From: Pseudomonas grimontii
GTDB taxonomy: Bacteria; Pseudomonadota; Gammaproteobacteria; Pseudomonadales; Pseudomonadaceae
Direction: 5' to 3'
Length of the DNA stretch: 64,000 bases
Assembly: GCF_007858185.1 (NCBI RefSeq)
Contig: NZ_VFES01000007.1
Span: 124,001 to 188,000, forward strand
Part shown: piece by piece, positions 47,623-55,952 of the stretch
Numbering within the stretch: the stretch's first letter is position 1
Layout: each line of letters starts with the position of its first letter
The notes under the pieces: model-generated
The model's database searches: none
Told to the model about the DNA's origin: nothing
Seen by the model: only the letters and a program-made list of their open reading frames with translations
Translations under genes and position numbers: made by a program

Positions 47623-50124
47623 ATGTCGCGCCTTGCTCGTCCCTTGCACCCACTGGCCTTGTCAGTGGCGCTGGCTTTTGCCGCCGTGCCGTTGATGAAT
47701 GTTCAATCCGCCTTTGCCGAAGAAAGCAGCAGCGCTGTACGGCGCTTTCAGATTCCGGCCGGTGACTTGAGCCAGGCGCTCAATAGCCTGGCCGAGCAGG
47801 CGGGCCTGGTATTGGCGTTTGATGCGAGCCTGACACGCGGCAAACGCAGCAACGGCTTGAGCGGGCAATACGCCACCGATGTGGCGCTGACCCAGTTGCT
47901 CGCCGGCAGCGGCCTGCAGGCGCTGAAGATCTCTGCCGACCGCTACCGTCTGGAAGCCCTCCCGGATAACGGCGGCGCGATGGAGCTGCAGGCCACCACC
48001 ATCAGCGGTGCCTACCAGGCCGAAAGCCCCACCGGGCCGGTCGCCGGTTATGTGGCTACCCGCAGTTTGTCGGGCACCAAGACCGATACCGCGCTGATCG
48101 AAACCCCGCAGTCGATTTCCATCGTCACCAAAGACCAGATGCGCGCGCAGAACGCCGAGAGCCTCAACCAGATTCTGCGCTACAGCGCTGCGGTCATCCC
48201 GGAAACCCGCGGCGCCACCGCTTCGCGCCTCGACCAACTGACCATTCGTGGTTTTGCCCCGGCCACTTACCTGGACGGCCTGCGCATGCCGTCGAGCCGT
48301 GACGCGTTGCCGCAAAAAGATGCCTTCGACCTGGAGCGCGTCGAAGTGCTGCGCGGCCCGGCTTCGGTGCTGTACGGGCAGGGCACGCCGAGCGGGGTGA
48401 TCAATATGGTCAGCAAGCGGCCGATGGATACGCCGTTCCATGAAGTGGGCGTGGAGTACGGCACCTTCAACAAGAAACGCACCACCTTCGACCTTAGCGG
48501 GCCGATTGACGATCAGGGCGTTTATTCCTACCGGGTCGCGGGGCTTTTCGACGATGCCAATGGCCAGGTCGAACACACCGAAACCCGTCGCCAGTCGCTG
48601 TCCACGGCCTTCACCTGGCGGCCGGATGACGCTACCTCGCTGACCTTGCTCGGGCATTTTCAGAAGGATCCGAAGGGCGCGTCCTATGGTTCGATGCCGG
48701 CCTGGGGCTCGGTATTGCACAGCCCGACCGGGCGCAGCATCGATGTGGACTTTTATGATGGCGAAAAGAACTTCGAGAAAAGCGATCGCGAGTACTACTC
48801 CATCGGCTGGGCTTTCGAGCATCACTTCAACGATGTGTGGACCGTGCGCCAGAACGCGCGTTATTTGCGCAGCGAAGGGCGCTATCGCAGCCTCTACAGC
48901 AACTACCTGATGACGGACTATCGCACCATTCGCCGCTCCACCATCGCCAGTGACGTCGACATGAATGCCTATACCCTCGACAACCAGGTGCAGGCCAAAT
49001 TCGACACTGGCCCACTGCAACACACCTTGCTGATGGGGCTCGACTACCAGAACACCAGCACCGATACCCTGTTGGGCTCAGGGACCTATACCGCCGGGCC
49101 GACCCTGGATATTTTCAATCCGGTCTATGGCGCGGCCGTGCCGGTACCGGCGTACACCACCGACGGTACGTCGCGCAGCGAACAAACCGGCGTGTACCTG
49201 CAAGAGCAGATGAAGTGGGACAAATGGGTGCTGTTGCTGGGCGGTCGTTATGACTGGGCCAGCACCGACAGCACCACCAAGACCCTGCGCACCGGGGCCA
49301 AGAGCCAATCCTCCCTGGACAGCAAGGCCTTTACCGGGCGTATTGGCCTGGTCTATCTCTTCGATAATGGCCTGGCGCCGTATGCCAGCTATGCGGAGTC
49401 ATTCAACCCGCAGTCGGGCACCGGTTACGGCGGTTCGGTATTCAAGCCGACCGAAGGCAAGCAGTATGAAATCGGCATCAAGTACCAGCCGCCGGGCAGT
49501 AACAGCTTTATCACGGCGGCGATCTTCGACCTGCGCCAGACCAACGTCCTCACCACCGACCCGGACCCCACCCACCTGTGCGGCAGCGGTCGCTGCCAGA
49601 GCCAGGACGGCGAAGTGCAATCCCGTGGTTTTGAGCTGGAAGGCAAGGCCAGCCTCAACGACAACCTGGACATCACGGCGGCCTATGCCTACCTGGATAA
49701 CCGCATCAGCAAGTCGAATAACACCGTGCGTTATGCGCCCATCAGCGATATCGGCGTAGGCCCGGCCATCAACGCCGAGGGCACTACCACCTACGCAGTA
49801 CCGCGCCACACAGCTTCGGCGTGGGCTGACTACACCTTCCATGATGGCAACCTCAAGGGCTTCGGTGCCGGCGCCGGTGCGCGTTATGTCGGCTCGTCTT
49901 GGGGCGATACCGCCAACACCCTGAAGGTGCCGGGCTACACCTTGTTCGATGCGGCGGTGCACTACGACATCCCGAACATCGCCAACCTCAAGGACAACCT
50001 GCGCCTGGCCCTGAACGCCACCAACCTGGCGAATAAAGAGTATGTCGCGTCGTGCTATTCCTACTCGTGGTGCTGGTATGGCTCGCAGCGCACGGTGCAG
50101 GCGAGTGCGACCTATCAGTGGTGA
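47623..50124 (+). CDS. TonB-dependent siderophore receptor with STN signalling domain (FhuA/FiuA-like)
   Basis: 833 residues: signal peptide (LSVALAFAAVPLMNVQSAFA), an STN domain at about 38-115 (FQIPAGDLSQALNSLAEQAGLVLAFD), a TonB box region, a plug (IETPQSISIVTKDQM; LTIRGFAPATYLDGLRM; VLRGPASVLYGQGTPSGVINMVSKRP) and a barrel ending ASATYQW. The C-terminal ATNLANKEYVASCYS / CWYGSQRTV pattern with paired cysteines is typical of hydroxamate receptors. STN receptors normally signal to an anti-sigma protein, yet no sigma/anti-sigma pair is adjacent. Ligand not determined. Confidence 0.88.
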   Translation: MSRLARPLHPLALSVALAFAAVPLMNVQSAFAEESSSAVRRFQIPAGDLSQALNSLAEQAGLVLAFDASLTRGKRSNGLSGQYATDVALTQLLAGSGLQALKISADRYRLEALPDNGGAMELQATTISGAYQAESPTGPVAGYVATRSLSGTKTDTALIETPQSISIVTKDQMRAQNAESLNQILRYSAAVIPETRGATASRLDQLTIRGFAPATYLDGLRMPSSRDALPQKDAFDLERVEVLRGPASVLYGQGTPSGVINMVSKRPMDTPFHEVGVEYGTFNKKRTTFDLSGPIDDQGVYSYRVAGLFDDANGQVEHTETRRQSLSTAFTWRPDDATSLTLLGHFQKDPKGASYGSMPAWGSVLHSPTGRSIDVDFYDGEKNFEKSDREYYSIGWAFEHHFNDVWTVRQNARYLRSEGRYRSLYSNYLMTDYRTIRRSTIASDVDMNAYTLDNQVQAKFDTGPLQHTLLMGLDYQNTSTDTLLGSGTYTAGPTLDIFNPVYGAAVPVPAYTTDGTSRSEQTGVYLQEQMKWDKWVLLLGGRYDWASTDSTTKTLRTGAKSQSSLDSKAFTGRIGLVYLFDNGLAPYASYAESFNPQSGTGYGGSVFKPTEGKQYEIGIKYQPPGSNSFITAAIFDLRQTNVLTTDPDPTHLCGSGRCQSQDGEVQSRGFELEGKASLNDNLDITAAYAYLDNRISKSNNTVRYAPISDIGVGPAINAEGTTTYAVPRHTASAWADYTFHDGNLKGFGAGAGARYVGSSWGDTANTLKVPGYTLFDAAVHYDIPNIANLKDNLRLALNATNLANKEYVASCYSYSWCWYGSQRTVQASATYQW

Positions 50125-50215
50125 TGGCACGCCGATAAGGCAATTTAATGGCCCCCCTGTAACAGAATCCTCGCCAGAATCGCTTTTATTTTCAGGTGGT
50201 TAGGTGAGGAAGCAA

Positions 50216-50545
50216 ATGCGCACTGTTGGAATCATGCTGATCGCCTGCTCCCTGGCCGGTGGCGCGGCTGCCGTGCAGGCACGGGAGCTGCGCGAGGGTG
50301 ACAAGTACATGTGCAGTTGGGGTGCCGGCACGGCCGCCAGGGCCCAGGAGCTCAAGCTGTCGGGGGTGTCGTTGTACGCCGCGCGGCAGAAGATCCAGAC
50401 CATCAAGTTCAATAAATCCTGGATGCGCATGATGGCCATGGGCATCACCGAGCAGACGTATGACAGTCGTTCACGGCTCAAGCCCGAAGCGATTCGCCAG
50501 AGTTTCTATCAGGATTGCGTGCGCTACAAAGTGGCACGCAAATGA
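50216..50545 (+). CDS. exported hypothetical protein
   Basis: 109 residues from ATG 50216 (GAGGAAG upstream; an in-frame GTG at 50204 is less likely). A signal peptide (VGIMLIACSLAGGAAAVQA) leads to a small basic mature protein with two cysteines (KYMCSWGAG; QDCVRYK), which may form a disulfide. No family recognised. It stands alone between the TonB receptor and a convergent LysR gene. Confidence 0.68.
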   Translation: MRTVGIMLIACSLAGGAAAVQARELREGDKYMCSWGAGTAARAQELKLSGVSLYAARQKIQTIKFNKSWMRMMAMGITEQTYDSRSRLKPEAIRQSFYQDCVRYKVARK

Positions 50546-50558
50546 TCGACCCGCCTGC

Positions 50559-51458
50559 TTAGCGCGTCAGCGGCGAGCTGGCATCTTCCTGGAAATACGC
50601 CTTTGCCGTTTCAATGAACCGCCGATTGGCCTGGGACAAGTATTCACTGGCTCGCCAGCACAGGTTGAAGTGCATGAATTGCGCGGGTTCGAAGGACACA
50701 CCGACGAGCCCGGATTCCTGCTCCTGCACCGAACGCAGCAGGGTGGAAAGCCCCATTGCGTTGCGGGTGGCGGCAATCACCAGCGGGACGAAATTGCTTT
50801 CCAGGGCGATGTTGAAACGCACGCGGGCCTGGCTGCAAAAGGCATCCAGCAGGTGGCGTTGCAGGAAGGTGTTATCGAAGACCAGCATGGGCTCATGCTG
50901 CAAGCGCTCAGCCGGGATCGAGGAGGCCCCGGCCAGCGGATGCTGTTCGTGCATGCACAACACCATCTCATCGCTGCCGAGCAGCACCGACTCCCAGTCC
51001 GGGTCAACCCGTCGCGACTCCAGCAATGCCACATCAATCTGCCGTGTGGCCAGGCGTTCGCTGATGTCATCGGCACTGCCTTCCACCACATGCATGGCAA
51101 TGCCGGGATAGCGCGCGCGAAATTGCATCAGCAGTTCGGGAATATGGCGGATGCCGTACATGGGCGGCACGCCGACGCGGATCTCGCCGCTGTGCAGTTG
51201 AGTCAGGTCCTGCAGTTCACGACGGGCACCGGCCAAACCTTCCAGGCAGGCCTCGGCGCGCGTCAGGAACAATTGGCCTTCGGCCGTCACGCTGATTTGC
51301 CGCGTAGCGCGGTTGAACAGGGCGACCCCCAGTTCCTCTTCCAGCCGGCCGACCGCCATGCTCAGTGCCGGTTGCGCCACATGCAGCGCCTGCGCGGCCT
51401 TGGTGAAGCTGCCTTGGCGGGCGATCTCGACGCAGTATGCCAGCGCTTTTAGATTCAT
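50559..51458 (-). CDS. LysR-family transcriptional regulator
   Basis: 299-residue LysR protein: N-terminal HTH (LKALAYCVEIARQGSFTKAAQALHVAQPALSMAVGRLEEEL) and a substrate-binding domain. ATG 51458 gives the conserved start; ATG 51470 lacks a ribosome site. It is divergent from the AbrB-family transporter gene 110 bp away and is probably its regulator. Effector unknown. Confidence 0.87.
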   Translation of the reverse strand: MNLKALAYCVEIARQGSFTKAAQALHVAQPALSMAVGRLEEELGVALFNRATRQISVTAEGQLFLTRAEACLEGLAGARRELQDLTQLHSGEIRVGVPPMYGIRHIPELLMQFRARYPGIAMHVVEGSADDISERLATRQIDVALLESRRVDPDWESVLLGSDEMVLCMHEQHPLAGASSIPAERLQHEPMLVFDNTFLQRHLLDAFCSQARVRFNIALESNFVPLVIAATRNAMGLSTLLRSVQEQESGLVGVSFEPAQFMHFNLCWRASEYLSQANRRFIETAKAYFQEDASSPLTR

Positions 51459-51567
51459 ACGGTCTCGCATAACAAAGAGTGATGATTTTATTCACAAATG
51501 GATATTTTCTGTGATGATGGCAAGTCTATAACCTGTCGGCATTCTTCTCCATGCCGGGTTCACCACC

Positions 51568-52635
51568 ATGCTCAACCTTCGCCAGTATTGGCTCCTGACC
51601 CTCATCATCGGCGCCTTGGGCGGCGGCATTGCCAGTTGGGCGGGGTGGCCGTTGCCCTGGGTGATTGGCTCCCTCGTCGCCGTCATGCTGAGCCGATGCG
51701 CCGGCGCGTGGGTGCCGGAAGTGCCGGAAGTGCCGTATGGGCGCAAGATCGGACAACTGATCGTGGCAGTGGCCATCGGCTGTCATTTCACCCTGCCGGT
51801 GATGCAGCAAGTGGCGACCCATCTTGGCCTGATCGTATCGGCAGTGATGCTGACGCTGGTGCTGGCCTTGGGTTCGATACTGATCCTGCATCGCTGGGGC
51901 GTTTCGTTCGGCACGGCGTTCTTCGCCTTGATGCCGGCCAACTCCACCGAGATGGTGCACCTGGGGCGTCAGCGTCAGGCGGACACGTCGTTTATCGCGG
52001 CGGCCCATAGCATTCGGTTGCTGCTGATCCTGCTGGCGGTGCCGGCTGTCGCCACCTTTGGGATGCCGCAGGTGGCTGTTCATGCGCCGTTGCCGGTGAT
52101 CTGGCCCTGGCTGGTGTTCATCCTGGCGATGAGTTGGCTGGCAGCCCTGGGGTTCCAGCGCTGCAAACTGCCCAACCCGTGGACGTTCGGACCGTTCCTG
52201 ATCTGCGCGGTGGGGGTAGGCTGCAATAACCTGTCGATGAGCATGCCGGGCTGGCTCAGTGGCAGTGGCCAGTTGTTGATCGGCTGTGCGCTGGGTGTCG
52301 CGTTCGACCGCAGTTTTTTCCTGCGGGCGCCGGGGTTTCTGTTGAAGGTGTTGCTGTTGTTGGCGGGTTCGGGAATTGCCACGGCCCTCGCCGCGTGGGG
52401 CCTCGGCACCTGGCTGGGCACGCCGTGGCTGTCGCTGGCCCTGGGCATGATGCCCGGCAGCGCGCCGGAGATGAGCCTGACCGCCGAGGCCCTGGGCCTG
52501 GCAGTGACGCTGGTGACCGCGATGCAGGTGATCCGCATGCTGTTGATCCAGGCGGCGTGCCTGCCTTTGTATCGCTTGCTGGGGCGGACACCGTCGCAGA
52601 AGGAGGTACTTGGGATGAAACCGGCGTCGTTGTAG
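51568..52635 (+). CDS. AbrB-family membrane transporter
   Basis: 355-residue integral membrane protein with a duplicated AbrB (PF05145-type) domain and about ten helices. The two halves carry related segments (GWPLPWVIGSLVAVML with FALMPANSTEMVHLGRQ; CKLPNPWTFGPFLICAVG with LALGMMPGSAPEMSLTAEALG). Homologues were once annotated ammonia monooxygenase-like; transport or regulation is more likely. It pairs with the divergent LysR gene. Confidence 0.83.
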   Translation: MLNLRQYWLLTLIIGALGGGIASWAGWPLPWVIGSLVAVMLSRCAGAWVPEVPEVPYGRKIGQLIVAVAIGCHFTLPVMQQVATHLGLIVSAVMLTLVLALGSILILHRWGVSFGTAFFALMPANSTEMVHLGRQRQADTSFIAAAHSIRLLLILLAVPAVATFGMPQVAVHAPLPVIWPWLVFILAMSWLAALGFQRCKLPNPWTFGPFLICAVGVGCNNLSMSMPGWLSGSGQLLIGCALGVAFDRSFFLRAPGFLLKVLLLLAGSGIATALAAWGLGTWLGTPWLSLALGMMPGSAPEMSLTAEALGLAVTLVTAMQVIRMLLIQAACLPLYRLLGRTPSQKEVLGMKPASL

Positions 52636-52674
52636 TTCCTGCCATTTTACAAATCCATGACAAACCCTATGTTT

Positions 52675-52710
52675 CTATTTGCATACAATCGCTGACTTCG
52701 ACGCAAATAG
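52675..52710. promoter_or_regulatory. inverted repeat CTATTTGC-N20-GCAAATAG
   Basis: Perfect 8-bp arms, 52675-52682 and 52703-52710, upstream of a small membrane-anchored gene. It may be an operator or a leader hairpin; no family motif is evident. Confidence 0.3.
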
Positions 52711-52728
52711 AGCAGGGCGCGCAGGATC

Positions 52729-52989
52729 ATGCACCAGCCAGAACACTCATCGCCCACCAGCTTGCGCTTCCTCGCGGTCGGCGTGCTGTGCGTCGCGGTG
52801 GTGCTGGGGGGCTATTTCGTGCAACTCAACGCCAAGGCGGATCGCCAGCGCGAAGAAGCGGCCGAGCGTTTGGCACTTTGCCAGCAGATTGAGCGAGTCG
52901 CCAGTGTGGCCACATCCGGTGGCCTCGAACTTCGCGATACCTGCAAGCAATTGAGGGCGAACGGGTCGAAGAGTGTCATGCCGCCTTAA
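52729..52989 (+). CDS. small membrane-anchored hypothetical protein
   Basis: 86 residues with one N-terminal transmembrane helix (LRFLAVGVLCVAVVLGGYFVQL) and a short charged periplasmic or cytoplasmic domain with two cysteines (LALCQQIERVAS; LRDTCKQLRANG). GCAGGATC precedes ATG 52729. No family recognised. Confidence 0.62.
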   Translation: MHQPEHSSPTSLRFLAVGVLCVAVVLGGYFVQLNAKADRQREEAAERLALCQQIERVASVATSGGLELRDTCKQLRANGSKSVMPP

Positions 52990-53131
52990 CTAATAACCCT
53001 TTTTTATAAGTGGAAATATCGACGGTAGTTGCACCAAAAAGTGGCACTTATATCCGTCGCCACCTTAAAAAACATGTGGTTATTGAAGGACTTACACCGC
53101 TTTTAATCCGACGAAAGGATATAAAATTTTC

Positions 53132-53160
53132 TTGTTACAGCTTTTTACACTCGTTACTAT
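53132..53160 (+). promoter_or_regulatory. sigma-70-type promoter of the sRNA candidate
   Basis: TTGTTA (53132-53137) and TACTAT (53155-53160) separated by exactly 17 bp. Transcription would start at about 53166-53168. Confidence 0.6.
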
Positions 53161-53166
53161 AGCCGG

Positions 53167-53234
53167 GCGTTCACCTCCCACGGTTTATGCATTTTTAAAT
53201 CCCAAGTTTCCATCAGCTACTTGGGATTTTTTTT
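53167..53234 (+). ncRNA. candidate small RNA (about 68 nt)
   Basis: Between the gene end at 52989 and a minus-strand remnant at 53254 lies a promoter with 17-bp spacing, then a short region containing CACCUCCCAC, an A/U-rich segment (AUUUUUAAAU) suited to Hfq, and a strong intrinsic terminator. No open frame fits. I cannot match it to a named Pseudomonas sRNA. The 5' end is approximate. Confidence 0.55.
53197..53234 (+). terminator. intrinsic terminator of the sRNA candidate
   Basis: Perfect 11-bp stem AAATCCCAAGT (53197-53207) with ACTTGGGATTT (53219-53229), an 11-nt loop and an uninterrupted T-run to 53234. On the minus strand the stem is followed by a weaker run, so it may also serve the convergent gene. 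Confidence 0.82.
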
Positions 53235-53253
53235 GCCTGCGATTTGACCCGCG

Positions 53254-53553
53254 TCAAACTTCCCCGTCTGCAAACTCTGCGCGCATTCGCCCGTTGCGTT
53301 TGGCCTGGTAGAGCAACGTGTCGACATCTTCGACAAAACCCAGCATCGGGCTGTCGGGTTTGACGATGCGCGTACCCACGCCAAGGCTCAGGGTCAGCAG
53401 GTTGGATACCGCTGAAAAGCCATGTTCGATCTGCGGGCCGATATAGCTGAAGGTCATGCTCTGCCAGTCGATACGCCAGGGGATGGCTTTGGTCGACTCC
53501 AGCAGTGTCCGGTATACATCGCTGTCGGGCTGGCTCGGAGGGTCGATACTCAT
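53254..53553 (-). pseudogene. miniature PAS/GGDEF remnant with in-frame internal deletion
   Basis: 99 codons. The first part (YRTLLESTKAIPWRIDWQSM, then FSYIGPQIE) is the start of a PAS sensor domain. The second part (NLLTLSLGVGTRIVKP; VDTLLYQAKRNGRMRAEF) is the end of a diguanylate cyclase domain. The GG(D/E)EF active site and everything between are missing, yet the frame is intact across the junction near codon 45. No good ribosome site precedes ATG 53553. It cannot make c-di-GMP. Either a decaying pseudogene or a derived small protein. Confidence 0.65.
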
Positions 53554-53669
53554 GGTGGGCGGCTTGAATGATGGCTAATTGCCCATGGTGTTGTGTGATC
53601 AACGGCGGGAGTCAAGTGCTTGCCAAGGCAGCAGACGAGAGGTCGGGGGGCGAGCATTTCGGCGGCCTG

Positions 53670-53810
53670 CTAGCTATTGACAGCATGGCTTGGCGCATCC
53701 AGCGCGCCGTAGTAACGCCAGCAGCAATGACGGTGCTCCGGCACGATTACGCAGCCGCTGAGGCTGACGATCAGCAAAGCCGCAACCAGCAGGGTAAGTC
53801 GACGGTACAT
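53670..53810 (-). CDS. small lipoprotein
   Basis: 46 residues: MYRRLTLLVAALLIVSLSGC is a complete lipoprotein signal with lipobox L-S-G-C, leaving a 27-residue mature peptide VIVPEHRHCCWRYYGALD rich in His, Cys and aromatics. AGGA precedes ATG 53810. It is divergent from the WxxGxW/ECF operon. The His/Cys content could bind metal; function unknown. Confidence 0.65.
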   Translation of the reverse strand: MYRRLTLLVAALLIVSLSGCVIVPEHRHCCWRYYGALDAPSHAVNS

Positions 53811-53862
53811 GGTGTTTCCTCTTGGGTTGACCTGGGTTAATCCTTCAACGTGGCCAGCCGCG

Positions 53863-53969
53863 AAAATCCGTCGCGATCCTTTCAAACATTTCATCAAGCC
53901 CCGCCAGCCCTTGAGCAATACTGGTCTCGACCCCCTGCTGAAAAATCTGCGCAGCCTGCGACGGATTTT
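53863..53969. promoter_or_regulatory. 12-bp inverted repeat between the lipoprotein and the ECF operon
   Basis: AAAATCCGTCGC (53863-53874) and GCGACGGATTTT (53958-53969) are perfectly complementary, 83 bp apart, in the divergent promoter region. They may be paired operators or an RNA stem. A competing short hairpin AAAAATC/GATTTTT lies at 53941-53970. Confidence 0.4.
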
Positions 53970-54032
53970 TGCGCACGCGCCGTTCAACCCATCAGCAACC
54001 TGCACTTTCGCGTGTTGCATGAAGGAGTTGCC

Positions 54033-54344
54033 ATGAGACCCCTGGCCAAATTGCGTTTTGTCTTGCTTGCTCCGCTGGCTCTCGCCGCGCTTGTCAGCAC
54101 CCCGACTTTTGCCCAGACCGAAATCATCATCCAGCAGGCGCCGCCGCCGCAGCGTGTGGAAATGATCCCGGCCGAGCGCCCCGGGTATGCCTGGGACCGG
54201 GGCCACTGGCGTTGGGAAGGGCGCGGTTATGGCTGGGTACCGGGCCACTGGCAGCCAGTCATGCGTCATGCGCGCTGGGAGCCTGGCCATTGGGAAGCCC
54301 ATGGCCCGAACTGGTACTGGCGCGAAGGGCATTGGATCCGCTGA
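54033..54344 (+). CDS. exported WxxGxW/YXWGXW-repeat protein
   Basis: 103 residues with a Sec signal peptide (LLAPLALAALVSTPTFA). The mature part starts with an acidic/proline segment and continues in short tryptophan repeats: YAWDRGHWRWEGRGYGWVPGHW, ARWEPGHWEAHG, WYWREGHWIR. This matches the YXWGXW-repeat family of periplasmic proteins of unknown function. AAGGAG precedes ATG 54033. It lies 31 nt before the ECF sigma gene and probably shares its transcript. Confidence 0.8.
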   Translation: MRPLAKLRFVLLAPLALAALVSTPTFAQTEIIIQQAPPPQRVEMIPAERPGYAWDRGHWRWEGRGYGWVPGHWQPVMRHARWEPGHWEAHGPNWYWREGHWIR

Positions 54345-54375
54345 ACCCTGACCCTTGGCCCTGAGAACTGCCCGA

Positions 54376-54954
54376 TTGAAAGACACTGATCCGGACGTTG
54401 AGCTGCTGGCGCGTATCGGCAATAACGAACCTGCCGCCGTCAACGAAATGGTGACGCGTAAACTCCCGCGTTTGCTGGCGCTCGCCAGTCGGATCCTGGG
54501 GGACGCCGATGAGGCCAAGGACGTGGCTCAGGAAAGCTTCCTGCGTATCTGGCGCCAGGCCGCCAACTGGCGCAGTGGCGAGGCGCGTTTCGACACCTGG
54601 TTGCACCGGGTTGCGCTGAACCTGTGCCACGACCGCCTGCGCCGACGCAAGGAACGTCCGTTGAGCGACGAAGAGGCGGTGGAGGTGGCAGACAGCTCGC
54701 CATCGCCTGAGGAGCAACTGGAAACCCAGGACCGCAGTGCACGCATGGCCGCCGCGTTGGCGGCCTTGCCCGAACGCCAGCGCGAAGCCATCGTGTTGCA
54801 GTACTACCAGGAGCTGTCGAACATCGACGCCGCAGCCCTGATGAATATCAGCGTCGAGGCACTGGAGAGCCTGCTGTCGCGGGCCCGACGCCAGTTGCGC
54901 AGCCAACTTGCCGACACACCCGGGCTCGCCCGCCCAGGAAGGGGAAAACCATGA
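54376..54954 (+). CDS. ECF-family RNA polymerase sigma factor
   Basis: 192 residues from TTG 54376 (in-frame TTG 54355 is an alternative; no ATG is available). Region 2 is clear (LASRILGDADEAKDVAQESFLRIWR; FDTWLHRVALNLCHDRLRRRK) and region 4 too (LPERQREAIVLQYYQELSNIDAAALMNISVEALESLLSRARRQL). It overlaps the next gene by 4 nt. The following membrane protein is its likely anti-sigma and the third gene a periplasmic sensor, so an envelope or metal signal is probable. Confidence 0.85.
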   Translation: MKDTDPDVELLARIGNNEPAAVNEMVTRKLPRLLALASRILGDADEAKDVAQESFLRIWRQAANWRSGEARFDTWLHRVALNLCHDRLRRRKERPLSDEEAVEVADSSPSPEEQLETQDRSARMAAALAALPERQREAIVLQYYQELSNIDAAALMNISVEALESLLSRARRQLRSQLADTPGLARPGRGKP

Positions 54955-55382
54955 CACCCGAACGTTTTGCTTACCTGGCCGACGCCTATGGGGCGGACCT
55001 GCGTCGCTGGCCGGATGCTGAACAGGCCACCGCCCAGGCCTTGCTGCGCAGCGGCAATGTGCATGCGCGCGAAGCCTTGCAGCAGGCACGTTGGCTTGAC
55101 GGCCAGTTGGACAGCCATCAACTGGCATTCATCGACCCGGCATTGGCCCGGCAGATCCGCCAGTCAGCCGCGCTGCCTGGATCGTTCTGGTCGCGTTACG
55201 GCCGCTGGCTGTCGCCCGCAGGCCTGGTAAGCGTGGGCATTGCCGGCATCGTCACCGGGATGCTGGTGGCGTCCATGAGCGTGCCGCTGCCGATGTTGTC
55301 CTCCGAAGTGCTGCCCAGCGTCTTCGATCAAGGCGACGCGGAAGTCGTCTTCACCGTCAACGCCGAGGAAACCGAGCAATGA
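54951..55382 (+). CDS. membrane protein, probable anti-sigma partner
   Basis: 143 residues. A cytoplasmic N-terminal helical part (ERFAYLADAYGADLRRWPDAEQATAQALL) is followed by a single transmembrane helix at about 88-108 (LVSVGIAGIVTGMLVASMSV) and a short periplasmic tail. No classic zinc anti-sigma motif is visible. Placement between an ECF sigma gene and a periplasmic sensor, with 4-nt overlaps on both sides, argues for the anti-sigma role; that is inference. Confidence 0.68.
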   Translation: MTPERFAYLADAYGADLRRWPDAEQATAQALLRSGNVHAREALQQARWLDGQLDSHQLAFIDPALARQIRQSAALPGSFWSRYGRWLSPAGLVSVGIAGIVTGMLVASMSVPLPMLSSEVLPSVFDQGDAEVVFTVNAEETEQ

Positions 55383-55852
55383 CAGCCAGATCCCTCAAGC
55401 CGTGGTTGCTCGTGTCGGTGTTGCTCAACGTGTTTTTGATCGGAGGCGTAGGCGGTGGCCTTTATCACTGGATGGTCAGCGCCAGACCGGCCGAAGCGGT
55501 CGTCAACCAGCACGGTCTGCGTCAAGCCATGTTCAAACTGCCACCCGAACGGCGCAGGGAGCTGCGCCAACTGTTGCGCCACAATCGTGACGACAGCCAG
55601 CCGCTGATCATGGCCGGGCGTGAAGCGCGGTTGGGTGTGATCAAGCAATTGGAAGCGCCGAGCCTGGACCGTGAGGCATTGGTGGCAGAGCTGGCCAAGG
55701 CACGGGAGGCCGATATGGCCCTTCGGGCGCTGGTCGACAGCACCCTGGCGCAGTTCGCCGGCAACTTGCCCCAGGATGAGCGGCAGAAGCTGGTGGAGGC
55801 CTTGTACATGCGCGGGCAGGCAAAGTCGGCAGGCAACAAACCTCGGTCTTGA
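55379..55852 (+). CDS. periplasmic heavy-metal sensor-like protein (CnrX/CpxP-like)
   Basis: 157 residues with an N-terminal membrane anchor (LLVSVLLNVFLIGGVGGGLYHWMV) and an all-helical periplasmic domain (LPPERRRELRQLLRHNRDDSQPLI; LVAELAKAREADMALRALVDSTLAQFAGNLPQDERQKL) of the heavy-metal-resistance/CpxP type. It would sense metal or envelope stress and control the overlapping anti-sigma partner, like CnrX in the CnrYXH system. Few His or Cys residues are present, so metal binding is uncertain. Confidence 0.72.
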   Translation: MTARSLKPWLLVSVLLNVFLIGGVGGGLYHWMVSARPAEAVVNQHGLRQAMFKLPPERRRELRQLLRHNRDDSQPLIMAGREARLGVIKQLEAPSLDREALVAELAKAREADMALRALVDSTLAQFAGNLPQDERQKLVEALYMRGQAKSAGNKPRS

Positions 55853-55952
55853 GCTGCGAGCCGCCAACCCTTAGTTTGAAAAGACTGCACCGCTACGCAG
55901 TCCAAAGGCGCTTGGTAAACCAGGATTAATCGACAGCAGGCCGAGCGCGGAT

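Noticed and set aside
54355..55128. Minus-strand frames opposite the ECF sigma operon
   Set aside because: Shadows of a tightly overlapping three-gene plus-strand operon with clear sigma-factor regions.
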